Assembly: GCA_917880885.1 (NCBI GenBank)
Contig: OU862918.1
Coordinates: 28,977,988-29,041,987 of the forward strand
Direction: 5' to 3'
Source of the DNA: Limnephilus marmoratus
Taxonomy: Eukaryota > Arthropoda > Insecta > Trichoptera > Limnephilidae
DNA length: 64,000 nucleotides
In this document: in pieces, positions 1 through 11,054 of the stretch
How the letters are laid out: each line of letters begins with the position of its first letter
Numbering within the stretch: position 1 is the stretch's first letter
Program-made: the position numbers and the translations under genes
The notes under the pieces: generated by a model
Database searches by the model: none
Told to the model about the DNA's origin: nothing
Seen by the model: only the letters and a program-made list of their open reading frames with translations

Positions 1-40
1 CACCTGTGTGGAGCTCACGTAAAAAAAATATAACATTTTG
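1..40 (-). repeat. Terminus of AGCTCCACAC repeat family (family Z)
   Basis: The first bases carry TGTGTGGAGCT followed by an A run, the reverse complement of the family end seen at 31188, 35553, 33352, 50470 and elsewhere. Only the terminus is present because the window starts here. Confidence 0.5.
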
Positions 41-648
41 GTCAATGAATTACCCCCCCCCCCTTCTCGATTGGCCCTCCTAAGTTCAGTTTTTTTTTTT
101 TGGTCCACCAAAACCAAACGATATGGGTTGGAAACAACTGGTTTAAACCGTTAGGGTTGAAACTTGGTAGTTTTGGAATAAAATTATAAGTTATAAGTTC
201 ATAAACATTAGATTTTTAATTTGGTCAGCTTTACTTCATAAGGCACGATGTTTTGTTTAATTATAATTGGAAAAAGTATTAATGAATAGTGGAAGTTACA
301 TGATTTCGTTCAGATATTTTGCAATATCGTCGCACCAAAAACAATCGTGGCGTTTTCAGTTTCATATTATTTAATTACCTGGTCGCAAAATATCTTTCTC
401 ATTTGGCGTGCGAAAATGGTTATCAGCACGATTATCATACTATTATTTCCAAAGAAAAATTAATTCGGTCAGATAATCAAGACAGATTAACAATGGATGA
501 TCGCCATCATTATATATCCAATAATTAACAATGAAAATACTGACATTGCATCCGCTCTATTGTAACAATATTGCAGTCATTGTTTGCTTTGAATAATAAG
601 TCAATAATCAGAAATTGTGATGTACAATGTAACCTTTTTAATATTAGT
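41..648. other. Intergenic, no gene seen
   Basis: AT-rich DNA with C and T homopolymers near 54-110. The short open frame at 319-528 has no recognisable motif and is not supported. Confidence 0.6.
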
Positions 649-656
649 GCCTACGT

Positions 657-953
657 CAGTGGCGTAGCTAGCATGGGTGGCACCCGGGGCGGATGTCACC
701 CCCCCCCCCCCCTATTAAAGTTGACTTGAGAAATTCAAAACGCTAATTTCGACTTCATAAAATTGGTCCATCCTGGGGAGGGAGGGTGGCTAGAGAGAAT
801 TTCAGAATATAGGCTATTCCGCCTATAAAAGACCGGCCGACACAAAATTCAGTGCACTCGGGCCCCGTGTTCATGTGCATGTAATATCTTGGTCGAGTGG
901 CACCCCCCTTCGGGTGGCACCCGGGGCGGTCCGCCCCCCTCGCTACGCCACTG
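657..953. mobile_element. hAT-type MITE with 8-bp target duplication
   Basis: The ends are inverted repeats: CAGTGGCGTAGC at 657 and GCTACGCCACTG ending at 953. They are flanked by GCCTACGT (649-656) and ACCTACGT (954-961), an 8-bp target duplication with one mismatch. The CAGTG-type end plus 8-bp duplication is typical of hAT elements. The interior is C/G-rich and non-coding, so this is a non-autonomous element. Confidence 0.85.
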
Positions 954-957
954 ACCT

Positions 958-1180
958 ACGTAATAGTAGTGGTAGATGCTCTCAAAATCGCCCTGGCGAG
1001 AGACTTCCGTTCAGAATCAAAACGATGTGACTTTAGCCGTGTTTGGTGACCAGATCCAGATAGTCAGGTATATACCAACTGCCAATTCCTAATCGACCCC
1101 CCTCCCACTTCTTCAGTATCTGCTGCTATTGGCATTCTGGCTCCGGGCAGTTAGGACACTTGTAATCACACAAAAAGTAA
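958..1180 (+). repeat. Interspersed repeat family R, copy 1
   Basis: The stretch around TTTAGCCGTGTTTGGTGACC (1031-1050) recurs inverted near 17188-17207, with homologous flanks (TTCAGAAT upstream of it), and more weakly at 38640-38770. No coding frame or clean ends were found. Class unknown. Confidence 0.5.
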
Positions 1181-1590
1181 GGCAAATTTAATTTTCAGTT
1201 TTCAATTTCTGAGACTTTGTGTTATGGTGAGCATCTGGGAGAACGTACACGTTTCATATAAACTACAGTAGAATCATTTTAAAGAGATTCTTGCTTGTGT
1301 ACTAGTGTTCTGTATCGTAGGACTACTGCGGGGTAGTAGGGGCCGCGGGCAGGAGTTTTAAATTATTTTGAACCACTACCGATGTGCTGAAATGCATTGA
1401 AACGTGCCCACTTTAAAATGATAATTGAATCAACCGCTTCAGCGGTAGCGAGTGGACGTATTGTATCGAGAAATTATATTACTGAAAGTGTTACGTCCTT
1501 CAAATTATTTGGAGGGAGTGAGATAGAGAGCAGTAGCAAGTTTTGCCGGGAGTTAGGTGGTCCGCGGGGCGGCCACAAGCTTAACCCATT

Positions 1591-2628
1591 ATGGACGTGC
1601 TGTCGATAATAGAAAACATAAAATCAGAAATTTCAAATATTTCTACGGTAAAGGACTCGAAGGCAAAAAGTAATCTGGAATTAAATATAAAACTACTAGA
1701 AGAAAAATGGACTCAGGAAAAAATATCTTTACAAAACGAGATTGTTTGTCTCCAGTCAAAACTAATCGAAAAATTAGAAAAAAAAATCGAGAATACGAGT
1801 AATTTTGAAAAAAAAACATACGCAAGTTGTCTCAAAGTAATCCCGGAATCCAAATTCTCATTGATCATCAAAGGTGAAAATGCGAACATGACATCGGATG
1901 CTATTAAAGAACAAATCGTAAAGAAAATTAAAATAGCAAACTTGGGTATCGCAGTAAATGGAATACGAAAAGCCTCGCAAAATAAATTAATTATATCTTG
2001 CCCCTCAAAATTACATGCAGAGAAATTGACGGATGAAATCAATAAAACCCTTAAAAAAAACATGGTTGCAGAGGAATTAAGAAAGAAAAATCCAAAAATA
2101 TTCTTAAGAAATCTTCAAGTAGATTTAACTGAAGAGGACATAATTGAGGCTTTAAAAACGCAAAACGATGGAATAAAAGATATCATAAATAACGATATCA
2201 AAAACACGATTAAATTAATAAAAATGTTTAAACCAAAAAACCAAAATGGACTCACTAATTATATACTTGAAACTAGCGGAGCAGTAAGGTCATACCTCAT
2301 GGAAAAGGAAAAAATCAACATTGGTTTTAGCAGAGTACGAGTGGAAGACGCCGTCCCCGTGACGCAATGCTACCATTGTCTCAAATTTGGTCACACTGCA
2401 TTAAAATGTTTAAATAAGGATAAAAGTGCGACGTGTTTACATTGCGCAAAGGATCACGAATGGAAGGAATGCCCTAACAAAAACACTGAAGAAAAATGTA
2501 GTAATTGTGTTCATCAGAACACTATATTCAAGATGAACCTAAATACAAATCATAAAGCTAATAATACAAATTGTTCTTACTACAAAAAGATGATGCATAT
2601 CGCTCAAAGTCGTATAGACTATGGTTAG
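1591..2628 (+). CDS. LINE ORF1: coiled-coil nucleic-acid-binding protein with zinc knuckles
   Basis: A 345-residue protein. Residues 1-75 are rich in E, K and L with heptad spacing, consistent with a coiled coil. The middle resembles the RNA-binding part of jockey-type ORF1 proteins. Near residues 255-310 are cysteine/histidine knuckles: CYHCLKFGHTALKC (C-x2-C-x4-H-x4-C), CLHCAKDHEWKEC (C-x2-C-x3-H-x4-C), and a looser third set starting CSNC. Such proteins coat the element's RNA in the ribonucleoprotein that ORF2 uses for target-primed reverse transcription. The ATG at 1591 is chosen because it opens the coiled-coil frame. An overlapping 70-codon frame (1397-1609) looks spurious. The ORF ends in a segment that is repeated downstream. 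Confidence 0.85.
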   Translation: MDVLSIIENIKSEISNISTVKDSKAKSNLELNIKLLEEKWTQEKISLQNEIVCLQSKLIEKLEKKIENTSNFEKKTYASCLKVIPESKFSLIIKGENANMTSDAIKEQIVKKIKIANLGIAVNGIRKASQNKLIISCPSKLHAEKLTDEINKTLKKNMVAEELRKKNPKIFLRNLQVDLTEEDIIEALKTQNDGIKDIINNDIKNTIKLIKMFKPKNQNGLTNYILETSGAVRSYLMEKEKINIGFSRVRVEDAVPVTQCYHCLKFGHTALKCLNKDKSATCLHCAKDHEWKECPNKNTEEKCSNCVHQNTIFKMNLNTNHKANNTNCSYYKKMMHIAQSRIDYG

Positions 2629-2825
2629 GTATGTATTATAATTCTAAAAAACAATTAAAATGCTAATCATTTTTTTTTTATTTAACTTCATATTATCATT
2701 TTCATTCATGCATCTTAACGTATACAATTTTTTGAGACACACTTACCTTAAAAAGATGATGTATATCGCGCAAAGTCGCATCTATTATGATTAGGTATGT
2801 TTTGTATGTATTTTTATTCTAAAAA
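2575..2825 (+). repeat. Diverged tandem duplication at the end of ORF1
   Basis: The segment around 2586-2662 (AAAAGATGATGCATATCGC, then GTTAGGTATGT, ATTCTAAAAAACAAT) recurs at about 2752-2829 with point differences. Each copy would end an ORF in a similar peptide followed by a stop. The 2629-3244 spacer holds no convincing gene; the 151-codon frame at 2797-3252 lacks motifs. Confidence 0.7.
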
Positions 2826-3244
2826 ACAATATTCAATGCTTTTAACCAAAACTCTATTTAAATACTTAACCTCTTTTTCTGTTAAGCTCAATAATATATG
2901 TCTTCTACTTACGAAATATGAGTATCTCATATCCTTACAATTTTTTTCTTCTCCAACTATATTATATTCTGAATTATTGTCCGGTAACCACAGTGTTAAC
3001 ACGCTAATATTGAAATGTATGTTGATGTTAGTCTATCCTTTGTTCACTTGTACATGCAGAAAAAATATTTATTGTTGTCAATTATTAAACCAAATATGTT
3101 CTGATCAAAATCAAAATCTAACTACGAATATATTGTTAATGCTTACTGCTATAAAAACATTGATTTGTATAATTTGCCTTTATAAATCTTCATACATGTT
3201 GACATACTACTCCCGCATATTTAAATATTTAAATATTATTCATT

Positions 3245-6214
3245 ATGGGTGATTTGAACGGAGATTTTGACATATCAGAAATTGATTATGAACGTACTCA
3301 CAATTTTGAAAATTGGTCAAATAAACATGTATTAGGAATTAATAATATAACTGCCATTAACCTTAACATTCGATCCTTATCAAAACATTTTGATACTTTC
3401 CTCCTAACTATTTCTAGTTCCTTGCGAAATATTGACATAATAACGCTATGTGAAACGTCGATAAATGAAAATAATGTAAACCTATACAAAATATCGGGTT
3501 TCAACTCTTACTATTTTTGTCGTACAAAAAGATCGGGTGGCGGAATTATTGTATACGTGAAGGATCATCTTACATTCGAAAAAATAAATATAGTAACAAC
3601 TAATTTTGAATGCGTTTACGGCACTATTTCTATTTACAAACATAAACGTATACATCTATTGGCAATGTACAGACCTCCAAACACAAATAAAAAATTATTT
3701 CTCCATGAACTGGAAAATATATTGGGCAGTATTGACATTAAAGAATCCTTTTTAATTCTTGGCGATTCGAACGTAAACATTTTACATGAACTCGAACCGA
3801 TTGTAATCCAATACGAAAACCTAATGGCCAACTTCGGATTTGTCAAAACTATTCACGATGTGACACGAGAAGCAGTATTGTCAAACTATATAACGGCTAC
3901 TTGTCTAGACCATATTTATATAAGAGAGAGGGAGACCATAGAAATCAGTTCGTGCGTATGTGAAACAATAATAGCTGACCACTACCTAATTGCAACGACG
4001 ATTTATTTCTCTAACTACGACAAACACACTTTAGACAAATCGCACACTGAGTACTATACTGCACTCTCTGAAAAAAAAGTTAATCTATTTATCTCAATCA
4101 CCGATTGGAATGAAATGCTAAAATTATCTGAACCAAATGTATTGTACGAAGAAATGAAATCGAAATTTAAAAATATTTATGAACTAAGTAACATCACAAA
4201 ATTTAATAAAAAATATCGCAATTATCAAAAAACTTGGATGAATGATAGCCTCATTGAAAATATACAAACACGAGATACTCTTTGGAGGAAATGGAAAAAC
4301 TCACCTAACAACAAAAAATATGAAATCGATTTCAAAAAATACAGAAATAAATTAAATAAACAAATAATAATCACAAAAAAATTATACTTTCATTATAAAT
4401 TTAAACACTGTTTCAAAGACATTAAAAAAACATGGAATGAAATTAATAAAACTTTAGGTAGGAAAGATAAATCCGGTTGTGATGAAGTCATATCAAAATA
4501 TTTCTTAAAATCCGAATCGAAAGATGCAGTGGCAGAAAATTTTGCAGACTTTTTTGATGAGGGGGTAAATAAGTTATTACATGTATGTGATGTCCGAGCG
4601 TCAGAATACACGCCGGAATATTTAAATCACACAATGTATCTACCACGAGCAAATACAAAGCAAATCGAATTAATTATCGGAGGTATGAAAAATTCCAAGA
4701 CACCAGGCATAGATTTAATTCGTATGTATGATTTGAAAACACATGTTAAATTACTTAGTCCTATAATCGCTCACTTAATTAACAGAATAATTGATACGGG
4801 CCATATTCCCGATGAACTAAAATATAGCATTGTAAGGCCTATCTTTAAAAATGGAAATCACTCTTTAATAAACAATTACAGGCCGATTTCCTTACTTCCT
4901 GCATTAGAAAAAATCTTAGAAAAATATATATCAATAAATTTAGATAAATACTTAAATAATCTGAGTATCATTGATGAATGCCAGTATGGCTTTCAAAAAA
5001 ATAAAAGTTGCGATAAATTGCTCGAAAAATTTTCTAATCATATAAATTCACAACTAAACTGTAAACAACATGTATTGGTTCTATTTATTGATTTCTCAAA
5101 AGCTTTCGACACACTTAGCCATTTACAAATAATTAAAGTACTTGAATTTATAGGTATCCGGGGTAAACTCCTCTTATTCTTCAAAAACTATTTGACAAAT
5201 AGAAAAATGAGTGTGAAGATTTTAAATATAATAAGTAAATCAAGATACATCAAATCGGGAGTACCGCAAGGGTCAATTCTAGGTCCAAAATTATATATTA
5301 TATATGTAATTGCTATGTGTAAGATTTTCAAAAAAGCTCGTCGATTCATTTTTGCTGATGATACTGCTCTTGTTGTATCAAATGAAAATCCTGAAATAGC
5401 TATACAAGAATTACAAAGAGATTTTAACGAGCTTCTCAAATGGGCTCATGATGTAGGATTAATTATTAATGTGAAAAAAACCAAATGCATGTACATAAAA
5501 TCACCAAGTTTGAAAATGTGGAATGTTCCTAAAATAACCGCTCATAGCGTTGACTGTATACATAGAGGAATTGTTAATGTTTGTGACTGTGAAAAAATAG
5601 ATTTCACAAATGAATATACTTATCTGGGAATAATTGTTGATAACAATTTTAAGTGAGATAAACAAGTGGCTAAAATTTGTAACCAGCTCAGATCCTTAGC
5701 TAGTAACTTTTACAAATTAAAATTTATTTTGCCTCATTGTACTCTTAAACTCATATATTTTTCTATGGTCGAATCCATCCTTAGATATGGTATTCGAACT
5801 TGGGGACATGCAAGCACTACTTACATTAAATATATTGAAAATTTACAAACTGCCATAATAAAAAAAATTGTCACAACAAATATTTACAAACAGAGACATA
5901 ACTTAAAACTGCTGTATGGCTCAGAGAGCCTACTTACAATAAAAGGTCTCCACTGGTTCACTATTATTATGGATAATATGGGGGAAAGCCCTTACAAACA
6001 CCTACTTGTACACAAACATACCACAAGATTTAGAGAAGGAAAGGGCCTAAAAACTCCTCGAATATTAAATAAATATGGAAGCCGTACTCTTGAATATCTA
6101 ATACCAGTGATTTTCAATAAAATCAATAAAAACATAAAATTTGAAAAAAATGAGAGACTAAGTCCTAAAATGATAAAACTATGGTTAATGAACGAAAACT
6201 CCATGTATCTTTGA
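3245..6214 (+). pseudogene. LINE ORF2: endonuclease / reverse transcriptase, one in-frame stop
   Basis: The reading frame runs from 3245 to 6214 and is interrupted only by TGA at 5654-5656; the frame continues unchanged after it. The N-terminus is an exonuclease-endonuclease-phosphatase domain (NLNIRSL, LCETSI, LGDSN, ADHYLI motifs at about residues 38-250) that nicks target DNA. Residues about 480-760 are reverse transcriptase with ISLLPALEKILEKYI, FIDFSKAFDTL, SGVPQGSILGP and the catalytic FADD near base 5350. The C-terminal part after the stop (thumb-like, YGIRTWG) is about 185 residues. A TGG-to-TGA change would explain the stop. The intact product would be about 990 residues, normal for this group. 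The copy is probably inactive unless the stop is a sequencing error or read through. Confidence 0.9.
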
Positions 6215-6409
6215 ATATCTTAATATAGCTGCCTACATATCTTGTTATTAGGCAGATATATTGAAATATCTTATATATTATGATTGTAAGTTAAAATATC
6301 TAATATTACTATGTGATCTATCTAATGTTTCCTTAAAACTATAAAAGTTTTTACAAATATTTTCTCAGATATTATATTAAGAATGTTTAAATTGTTAGAA
6401 CCTGCAGAC

Positions 6410-6429
6410 AAGCTGTCATATGACAGCTT
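6410..6429. repeat. Perfect 20-bp palindrome in the LINE 3' UTR
   Basis: AAGCTGTCATATGACAGCTT is its own reverse complement and lies about 45 bases before the A-rich tail. In RNA it would form a hairpin. In some LINEs a 3' hairpin is recognised by the reverse transcriptase; that role is inferred here. Confidence 0.8.
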
Positions 6430-6490
6430 TGTGGGTCTACTCAAATTTTTGTACAAAATGTATATGTAATCTAATAAAAAAAAAAAATAA

Positions 6491-6537
<47 letters not shown>

Positions 6538-6543
<6 letters not shown>

Positions 6544-7357
6544 TTTAAAAAGGTTTGATCAGTTTCAAGGAAAAATTGAGCTTTCTTCGGGAACACGGAC
6601 ACGCCAACAACACACTTATATCGGTTCTCTCTTCAGTGTTTTCCTCTAAGGCACCGGCCCGGAGGTTGTCGAACCGTAACTTGGACACGCATTGAATCCC
6701 ACAGAAAAATAAGAGAATAAATATTAAATAAAGTCTCGTTGGATGATCGGATACCAGACAGTGGTCATGCAGCCTTACTGATCCAAAGAGTTCAAGGTTG
6801 CCGTTCTCACTATGTTACCATTAGATGTTTAAGAGTAAACACGGAAACCCCCCCCCCCCGAATATAGGGACAACTGCACCTCAGGCTGATGATATCTAAA
6901 TAATACCGTCAAAATATTTGAAAATTGTATTCCCCACTTTTCTCCTCCAAAACTGGACGGTTTTTAAGATTTTTTTAGCAAGTGTAATTAGAAGAAATTT
7001 TTTAAAATTTTATTATAATATAAACAATTGATTTGCACTCACTTAAGTCTTAGCTTCTGGACCGAAGACACGCGAAAGCTATCAGTTTGAGACAAAAACT
7101 CAAGACATACTGTATGATTCTGGCGAAAGTATGACATGTATAAGATGTGTAGAAGTATTTTTAAATGTAAATACTTATATGTTAGTTATAAATCTCTAAC
7201 TTTAAGTCATGATTGTAAACATGTATGTCATTGAGTTCAGTTTTAGGTTACCATTTATATGTTTTAGTCATAAGCCACTAGCTATAAGTCTTAGATGTAA
7301 GTCACTAGTTATAATTGTAAATCTTAGTTATAAGCCAGTAATATTATTATTTTATGT
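6538..7357. other. Intergenic, no gene seen
   Basis: No open frame of note. Contains a C run at 6849-6859 and AT-rich DNA. Confidence 0.6.
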
Positions 7358-7438
7358 ATTTATTTGTACAGCGCCCTTGAGGTGATTTTTCGCGAAAACG
7401 GCGCTATATAAATTAGCCAAATATTATTATTATTATTA
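7358..7438 (+). repeat. 3' tail of a LINE/SINE ending in (ATT)n
   Basis: The sequence ...ACAGCGCCCTTGAGG ... GGCGCTATATAAATTAGCC followed by an ATT microsatellite matches the style of CR1/L2-type 3' ends. Only the tail is present; the class is inferred from the ending. Confidence 0.5.
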
Positions 7439-7446
7439 TACATAAG

Positions 7447-7490
7447 GCCTCTCTGAAGATGGACAGTGAGATCTGTCCGAAATATCATGA
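7447..7490 (+). other. Penelope-type hairpin motif (CTGAAGAT ... CCGAAAT)
   Basis: CTCTGAAGATGGACAG, a 6-base loop and CTGTCCGAAAT form a stem of GGACAG/CTGTCC between a CTGA-GA-like element and GAAA. This arrangement is widespread in Penelope-like retroelements and has been related to hammerhead ribozymes. The core here is degenerate, so activity is not expected. Confidence 0.4.
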
Positions 7491-7514
7491 GTTAAAAAGT
7501 CCACTTAGGAGGGT

Positions 7515-8231
7515 TTAACCAGCCAGCGGATGAAAATCCACATTTCGTCGAAAGTTGTTCTTACGATCGTGCAGGGCGGTTACAATGAGAAAGATTAATT
7601 ATTCTCCGTACCAGCTTTTTTAAATTATAACTCAATATCGAATTTATTTCAATCCAAATTAGCTTTAATTTATACCATCATCCAAAAATGCTGAAAGACG
7701 TGATGATAAAACTATTAAAATAATGTTCTTTTTGTAATTATTTTTTGATTATAAGTATTTATCATTTTTCAATAATGTCTAAATTTAATAAGAATGTTAA
7801 AAAAATCTGAAACAAACTTTCTGTTTGTAAGTGCGCAAATAAATACACAAATGGACCAATTTTCGTCAAGAAACACATGTACTTACATATTTTTTAATGA
7901 TTTTATTGAAACTAAAATTAAAACTCTAAAACATGCGTTTGCTAGATAATGTATTTATTTATTTTACTGCATGATTATATTATTTGAAATGGGTGTGGTA
8001 TAATACAAAATCTTTTTTGAAAATTTAACAAATCTGCCAACGACCTATGGAATAACCTTATTATACTAAAAATTAAAAAAAAATTCTCAAAATTTATTAC
8101 ATGCGAATGCTATATTAAAGAACAATCTTTCGAAATCCATTTATAATTTTTTTGTGGAAAAGAGTCAATACGTCTAAAATCTGATTTGAAAATGACATAT
8201 TTCTGGTTTTCTCTGGTAATGCCCTCTTAAG
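7515..8231 (+). repeat. Family Q repeat, copy 1
   Basis: About 0.7 kb, matching 11512-12462 in reverse complement over nearly its whole length, for example ATCCACATTTCGTCGAAAG here and CTTTCGACGAAATGTGGAT at 12419. No coding frame. Probably an old non-autonomous element. Confidence 0.8.
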
Positions 8232-8398
8232 GACTACGTTACGCGAGTAAACCGAGAAAATTGTTCTACACAACATGAGTTACATATATACATACACATT
8301 TTACAAAATATTATAATAAAGGTCGTTTTTGGTCATGTATACCTTATCAGAAAAGAGGAGCTCTTGTACCTGATAAGGGAGCCACGTTCTTACTTAGG

Positions 8399-8832
8399 TT
8401 CTTCTTCTTCTTGTGTCCTGTCCGTTCAACGGACGTTGACTATGTTGGCTATGCGGACTTTGTTTACTGCGGCCCGGCACACCTCCACGGTAGACTGGCC
8501 AAACCACTGTCTCAGGTTTTTCAGCCATGAGGTTCTCCTTCTTCCAGTGCCCCGTCTTCCGGCAATCTTTCCCTGCATTATGAGATGCAGGATCTCGTAC
8601 TTCTCTGGATGTCTCATCGCATGTCCAAGATATTGAAGTTTACGGATTTTTATAGTTTTAATTATTTCCTTTTCTTTATTCATCCGAACCATAACATCTT
8701 CATTTGTAACCCTGTCCATCCAGCTTATTTTGAGTATTCTTCTGTAGATCCACATCTCGAATGCCTCAAGTCGCCTAATTAGTTCTTCAGAAAGCGTCCA
8801 TGCTTCCATTCCATAAAATAATATCGAAAACA
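8399..8832 (-). pseudogene. 5'-truncated LINE reverse transcriptase C-terminus (family M, copy 1)
   Basis: The minus strand encodes about 135 residues with AFEMWIYRRILKISWMDRV and YLGHAMRHPEKYE, typical of the C-terminal part of RTE-like and related LINE polymerases. The minus-strand 3' end is a GAA repeat (TTCTTCTTCTTC at 8401 on the plus strand). Near-identical flanks CTTACTTAGG (8389-8398) and CTTATTTAGG (8833-8842) look like a target duplication. Only the last part of the gene was inserted, so it is dead on arrival. A longer sister copy lies at 43991-44752. Confidence 0.85.
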
Positions 8833-9129
8833 CTTATTTAGGTTGTAAGTTATAATATGTTTTGCATAAAATATTTACTTTTTACGGTACGTTTTTTTTG
8901 AAAAATGGTTTGATTTTATTTATTTGTTCTGATTGGTTGATGATACAGCGTAATTTAAAAGGGATGTTATTATAGTATTTTATGGCTTGGAAAATATAAT
9001 GATTTTGCATTTGAGTTGTTTTAAAATTAGGTATATTAATGAGAAATGGAAACATTTCTCATTAGTTTGTAAAAGTCTTGATATTTATCGAAGTGAAAAT
9101 TTCTTTAGCACCGTTGTAATTTGACTAAC

Positions 9130-9465
9130 TAACCATCACGCCATTTCAACGCAGGGATCGGCAGAGGCCGAACCGTCAAACAACTCGGTGTTGGCGCACA
9201 CTCTTCGCCTCACTCACATTCATACATACTCTTCTATTATTCTGACTTTTGACATGGCCTGACTCAAGTATCTGATTCACTTTACCGTGCCATGTTTTCC
9301 TCGGGCGTCCCCGACTTCTTCTATCATTCACAATTGCATCACATATTCTTCTTCCACTACTTTCTTTGTTCATTCGTTCTATATGCCAAACCATCCGAGG
9401 GTGCCTTTCTTAATCTTACTCATTCTCATTACGCTTACATCAGCCTTGCATTCTTTGTCGTGATT
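9130..9465 (-). pseudogene. LINE reverse transcriptase C-terminal fragment (family N, copy 1)
   Basis: The minus strand encodes RMNKESSGRRICDAIVNDRR then RGRPRKTW, the end of a LINE polymerase, with recognisable but broken frames upstream to about 9465. The 3' non-coding part (CAACACCGAGTTGTTTGACG on the minus strand) matches the end of the copy at 21840-22470. Confidence 0.8.
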
Positions 9466-9665
9466 TGAAACGCGATGAAACGAAAAATAGTGACACTAAA
9501 AAGAAACAAACACATACATCTATAAGATTTAGCCTGTGAGAAAATGAGATAATATAATCGTTCTCCTCTTTGTGTGGTGCTTCTTAGCTTCCTCACTCTT
9601 GTCTACTTTAGTTTTCTGAAGGTTTCTCTTTTACCGCGTGTGAATTGCACACTCAGTTTTTTTTT
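9466..9665 (-). repeat. Family Y2 MITE-like repeat
   Basis: Ends in ACCGCGTGTGAATTGCAC and contains GTCTACTTTAGTTTTCTGAAGG. The same blocks occur at 13995-14105 (inverted), 15285-15475 and 27195-27287. Non-coding. Confidence 0.6.
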
Positions 9666-9777
9666 TATATGCCTTTAAATTTTGCTTTTTAAAATAATAC
9701 ATTGTCTAGTTTGTATACCGAACGTCTAAGGATGGCGTTCAAACCAGGAAATTTTAACGATTTTTGGAGGGTCCTAA

Positions 9778-10407
9778 GGCCTAGCGCGCACCACGATTGT
9801 ATTTTTTGCGACACTATTTTAAAATTGTGCTATAAGAAATCGCTAAAATAATAAAAATTGCGATGAATTGTTCATTCTGAACATGGATTTCGTACAAATT
9901 GCTTGTATTGTTTTGCTTCTTCGGAAGAGAAGAAATAAAAGAAGGAATAAATACTGTACTCATCCTTTTACAGCAGAAAGATATGTTAAAGTGAAATACA
10001 ATGATCTTCTGAAATACAATGATCTTAGACAATATCCAAAAAAATTCTTTGGCTATTATAGAATGACGATTCAGACATTTGATAAACTATTAAGAATTGT
10101 TGGACCTCAAATTGCATACAATAATACTAGATGGCGAAATGCAATCTCAGCTGAAGAAAGGTTGTCAGTCACCCTACCAGGTAGCGATTTTAAATCGCAG
10201 TGCGCGCGTGTCCATATAACTTCAAATGCTATAATTTTATTTTGCGACAATCGCGTCGCGCGCTGTCGCGGAAAAATGTGACAAATCACAATTTTAAAAT
10301 AGCAACTATTTATTTGTCGTATATGCGCGCACATAATAACTAACTCATACGTTGCATTTCTGCGACAAAATTATCGTGGTACAGAAAATCGTGGTGCGCG
10401 CTAGGCC
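9778..10407 (+). mobile_element. Internally deleted PIF/Harbinger DNA transposon
   Basis: The ends are perfect inverted repeats: TAAGGCCTAGCGCGCACCAC at 9775 with its complement ending at 10410 (24 bp in total). PIF/Harbinger elements duplicate a TWA trinucleotide; here TAA (9775-9777) and TTA (10408-10410) differ at the middle base. A 5' transposase fragment remains inside. Confidence 0.85.
9868..10281 (+). pseudogene. Harbinger transposase, N-terminal remnant
   Basis: A 137-codon frame. Residues from about 30 to 103 (YCTHPFTAERYVKVKYNDLL, then FFGYYRMTIQTFDKLLRIVG and ISAEERLSVTL) match the N-terminal region of HARBI1-like nucleases, where THPF, FRMS..TFDELL and ISPEERLAVTLRYL are usual. 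After SVTL the homology stops and the DDE nuclease core is missing, removed by an internal deletion. The remaining ~30 residues are read from subterminal repeat sequence. No catalytic function is possible. Confidence 0.8.
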
Positions 10408-10641
10408 TTACTCGTATAAGAAGAAACTTATCAAAAAAACAAAACGTAGCAACACGCTAGTGATCGATATCATATTATTTATTACAAAAAAAAATCCAAA
10501 ATCTAACGAGGAAATTTTCAAAACAAAAATAAAATTGTTAAAATCCAGAGGAAATGGGAAATACGTTTGTAAGGACAAAATATCGCCCGGTTTCCTCTCA
10601 ATGTCGAAAAGAGCATATATTTTATTCGTCCACACCGAATG

Positions 10642-11046
10642 GACTCCAGATACTAATATCTACAGCCTGTATGTTGGACGAATATCTACAGCTCATATGT
10701 TGAACTAATCAGCTAAATGTGTCCAATAGTCTGATATTAGGGATTTTTACATAAGTACATACTTACTTAAGTTTTTTAAACTGCATACGCAATATTACGT
10801 TATTCCAATATGCTTTACATAATTGCAAATCCAACCTCTGCCAGTGCTGTAGATATCCGTTAACACTTTGCTTCTCATAGATATTAGTCAGCAGTTTGAG
10901 CTGTAGATATTCGTCAACACTTTGGTTCTCATAGATATTAGTCAGCAGTTTGAGCTGTAGATATTCGTCAACACTTTGGTTCTCATAGATATTAGTTTGA
11001 TTTTTTCAGTTTTTGGAATTTCTGTAGATATTAGTAGACGCCTCCC
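10642..11046. mobile_element. Novel MITE (family T), copy 1, 8-bp target duplication
   Basis: Flanked by ACCGAATG at 10634-10641 and 11047-11054. The ends share TACTAATATCTACAG inverted, and the subterminal regions carry many further copies of CTGTAGATATTAGT/TTCGTC motifs in tandem. Non-coding, 405 bp. A second copy (42685-43115) has its own different 8-bp duplication, which fixes the element boundaries. Superfamily uncertain: 8 bp fits hAT, P or Merlin. Confidence 0.9.
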
Positions 11047-11054
11047 ACCGAATG

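Larger units (their letters stand above)
1310..6537 (+). mobile_element. Near-complete non-LTR retrotransposon (LINE) with poly(A) tail
   Basis: The element holds ORF1 (1591-2628), a spacer, ORF2 (3245-6214, with one internal stop), a 3' UTR with a perfect 20-bp palindrome and a poly(A) tail at about 6475-6537. The 5' end is estimated; no target duplication was found. A knuckle-bearing ORF1, an apurinic-type endonuclease and a reverse transcriptase place it in the jockey/CR1/I group of LINEs. Base composition is strongly A-rich on the sense strand. One stop in ORF2 and a duplication after ORF1 are the only obvious damage, so it is relatively young. Confidence 0.9.

Noticed and set aside
2797..3252. 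151-codon frame between LINE ORF1 and ORF2 as a third ORF
   Set aside because: Low-complexity composition, no motif, and it contains the duplicated ORF1 end.
10352..10708. 118-codon lysine-rich frame
   Set aside because: It starts inside the Harbinger terminal repeat and ends inside a MITE; no recognised motif remains in the middle.
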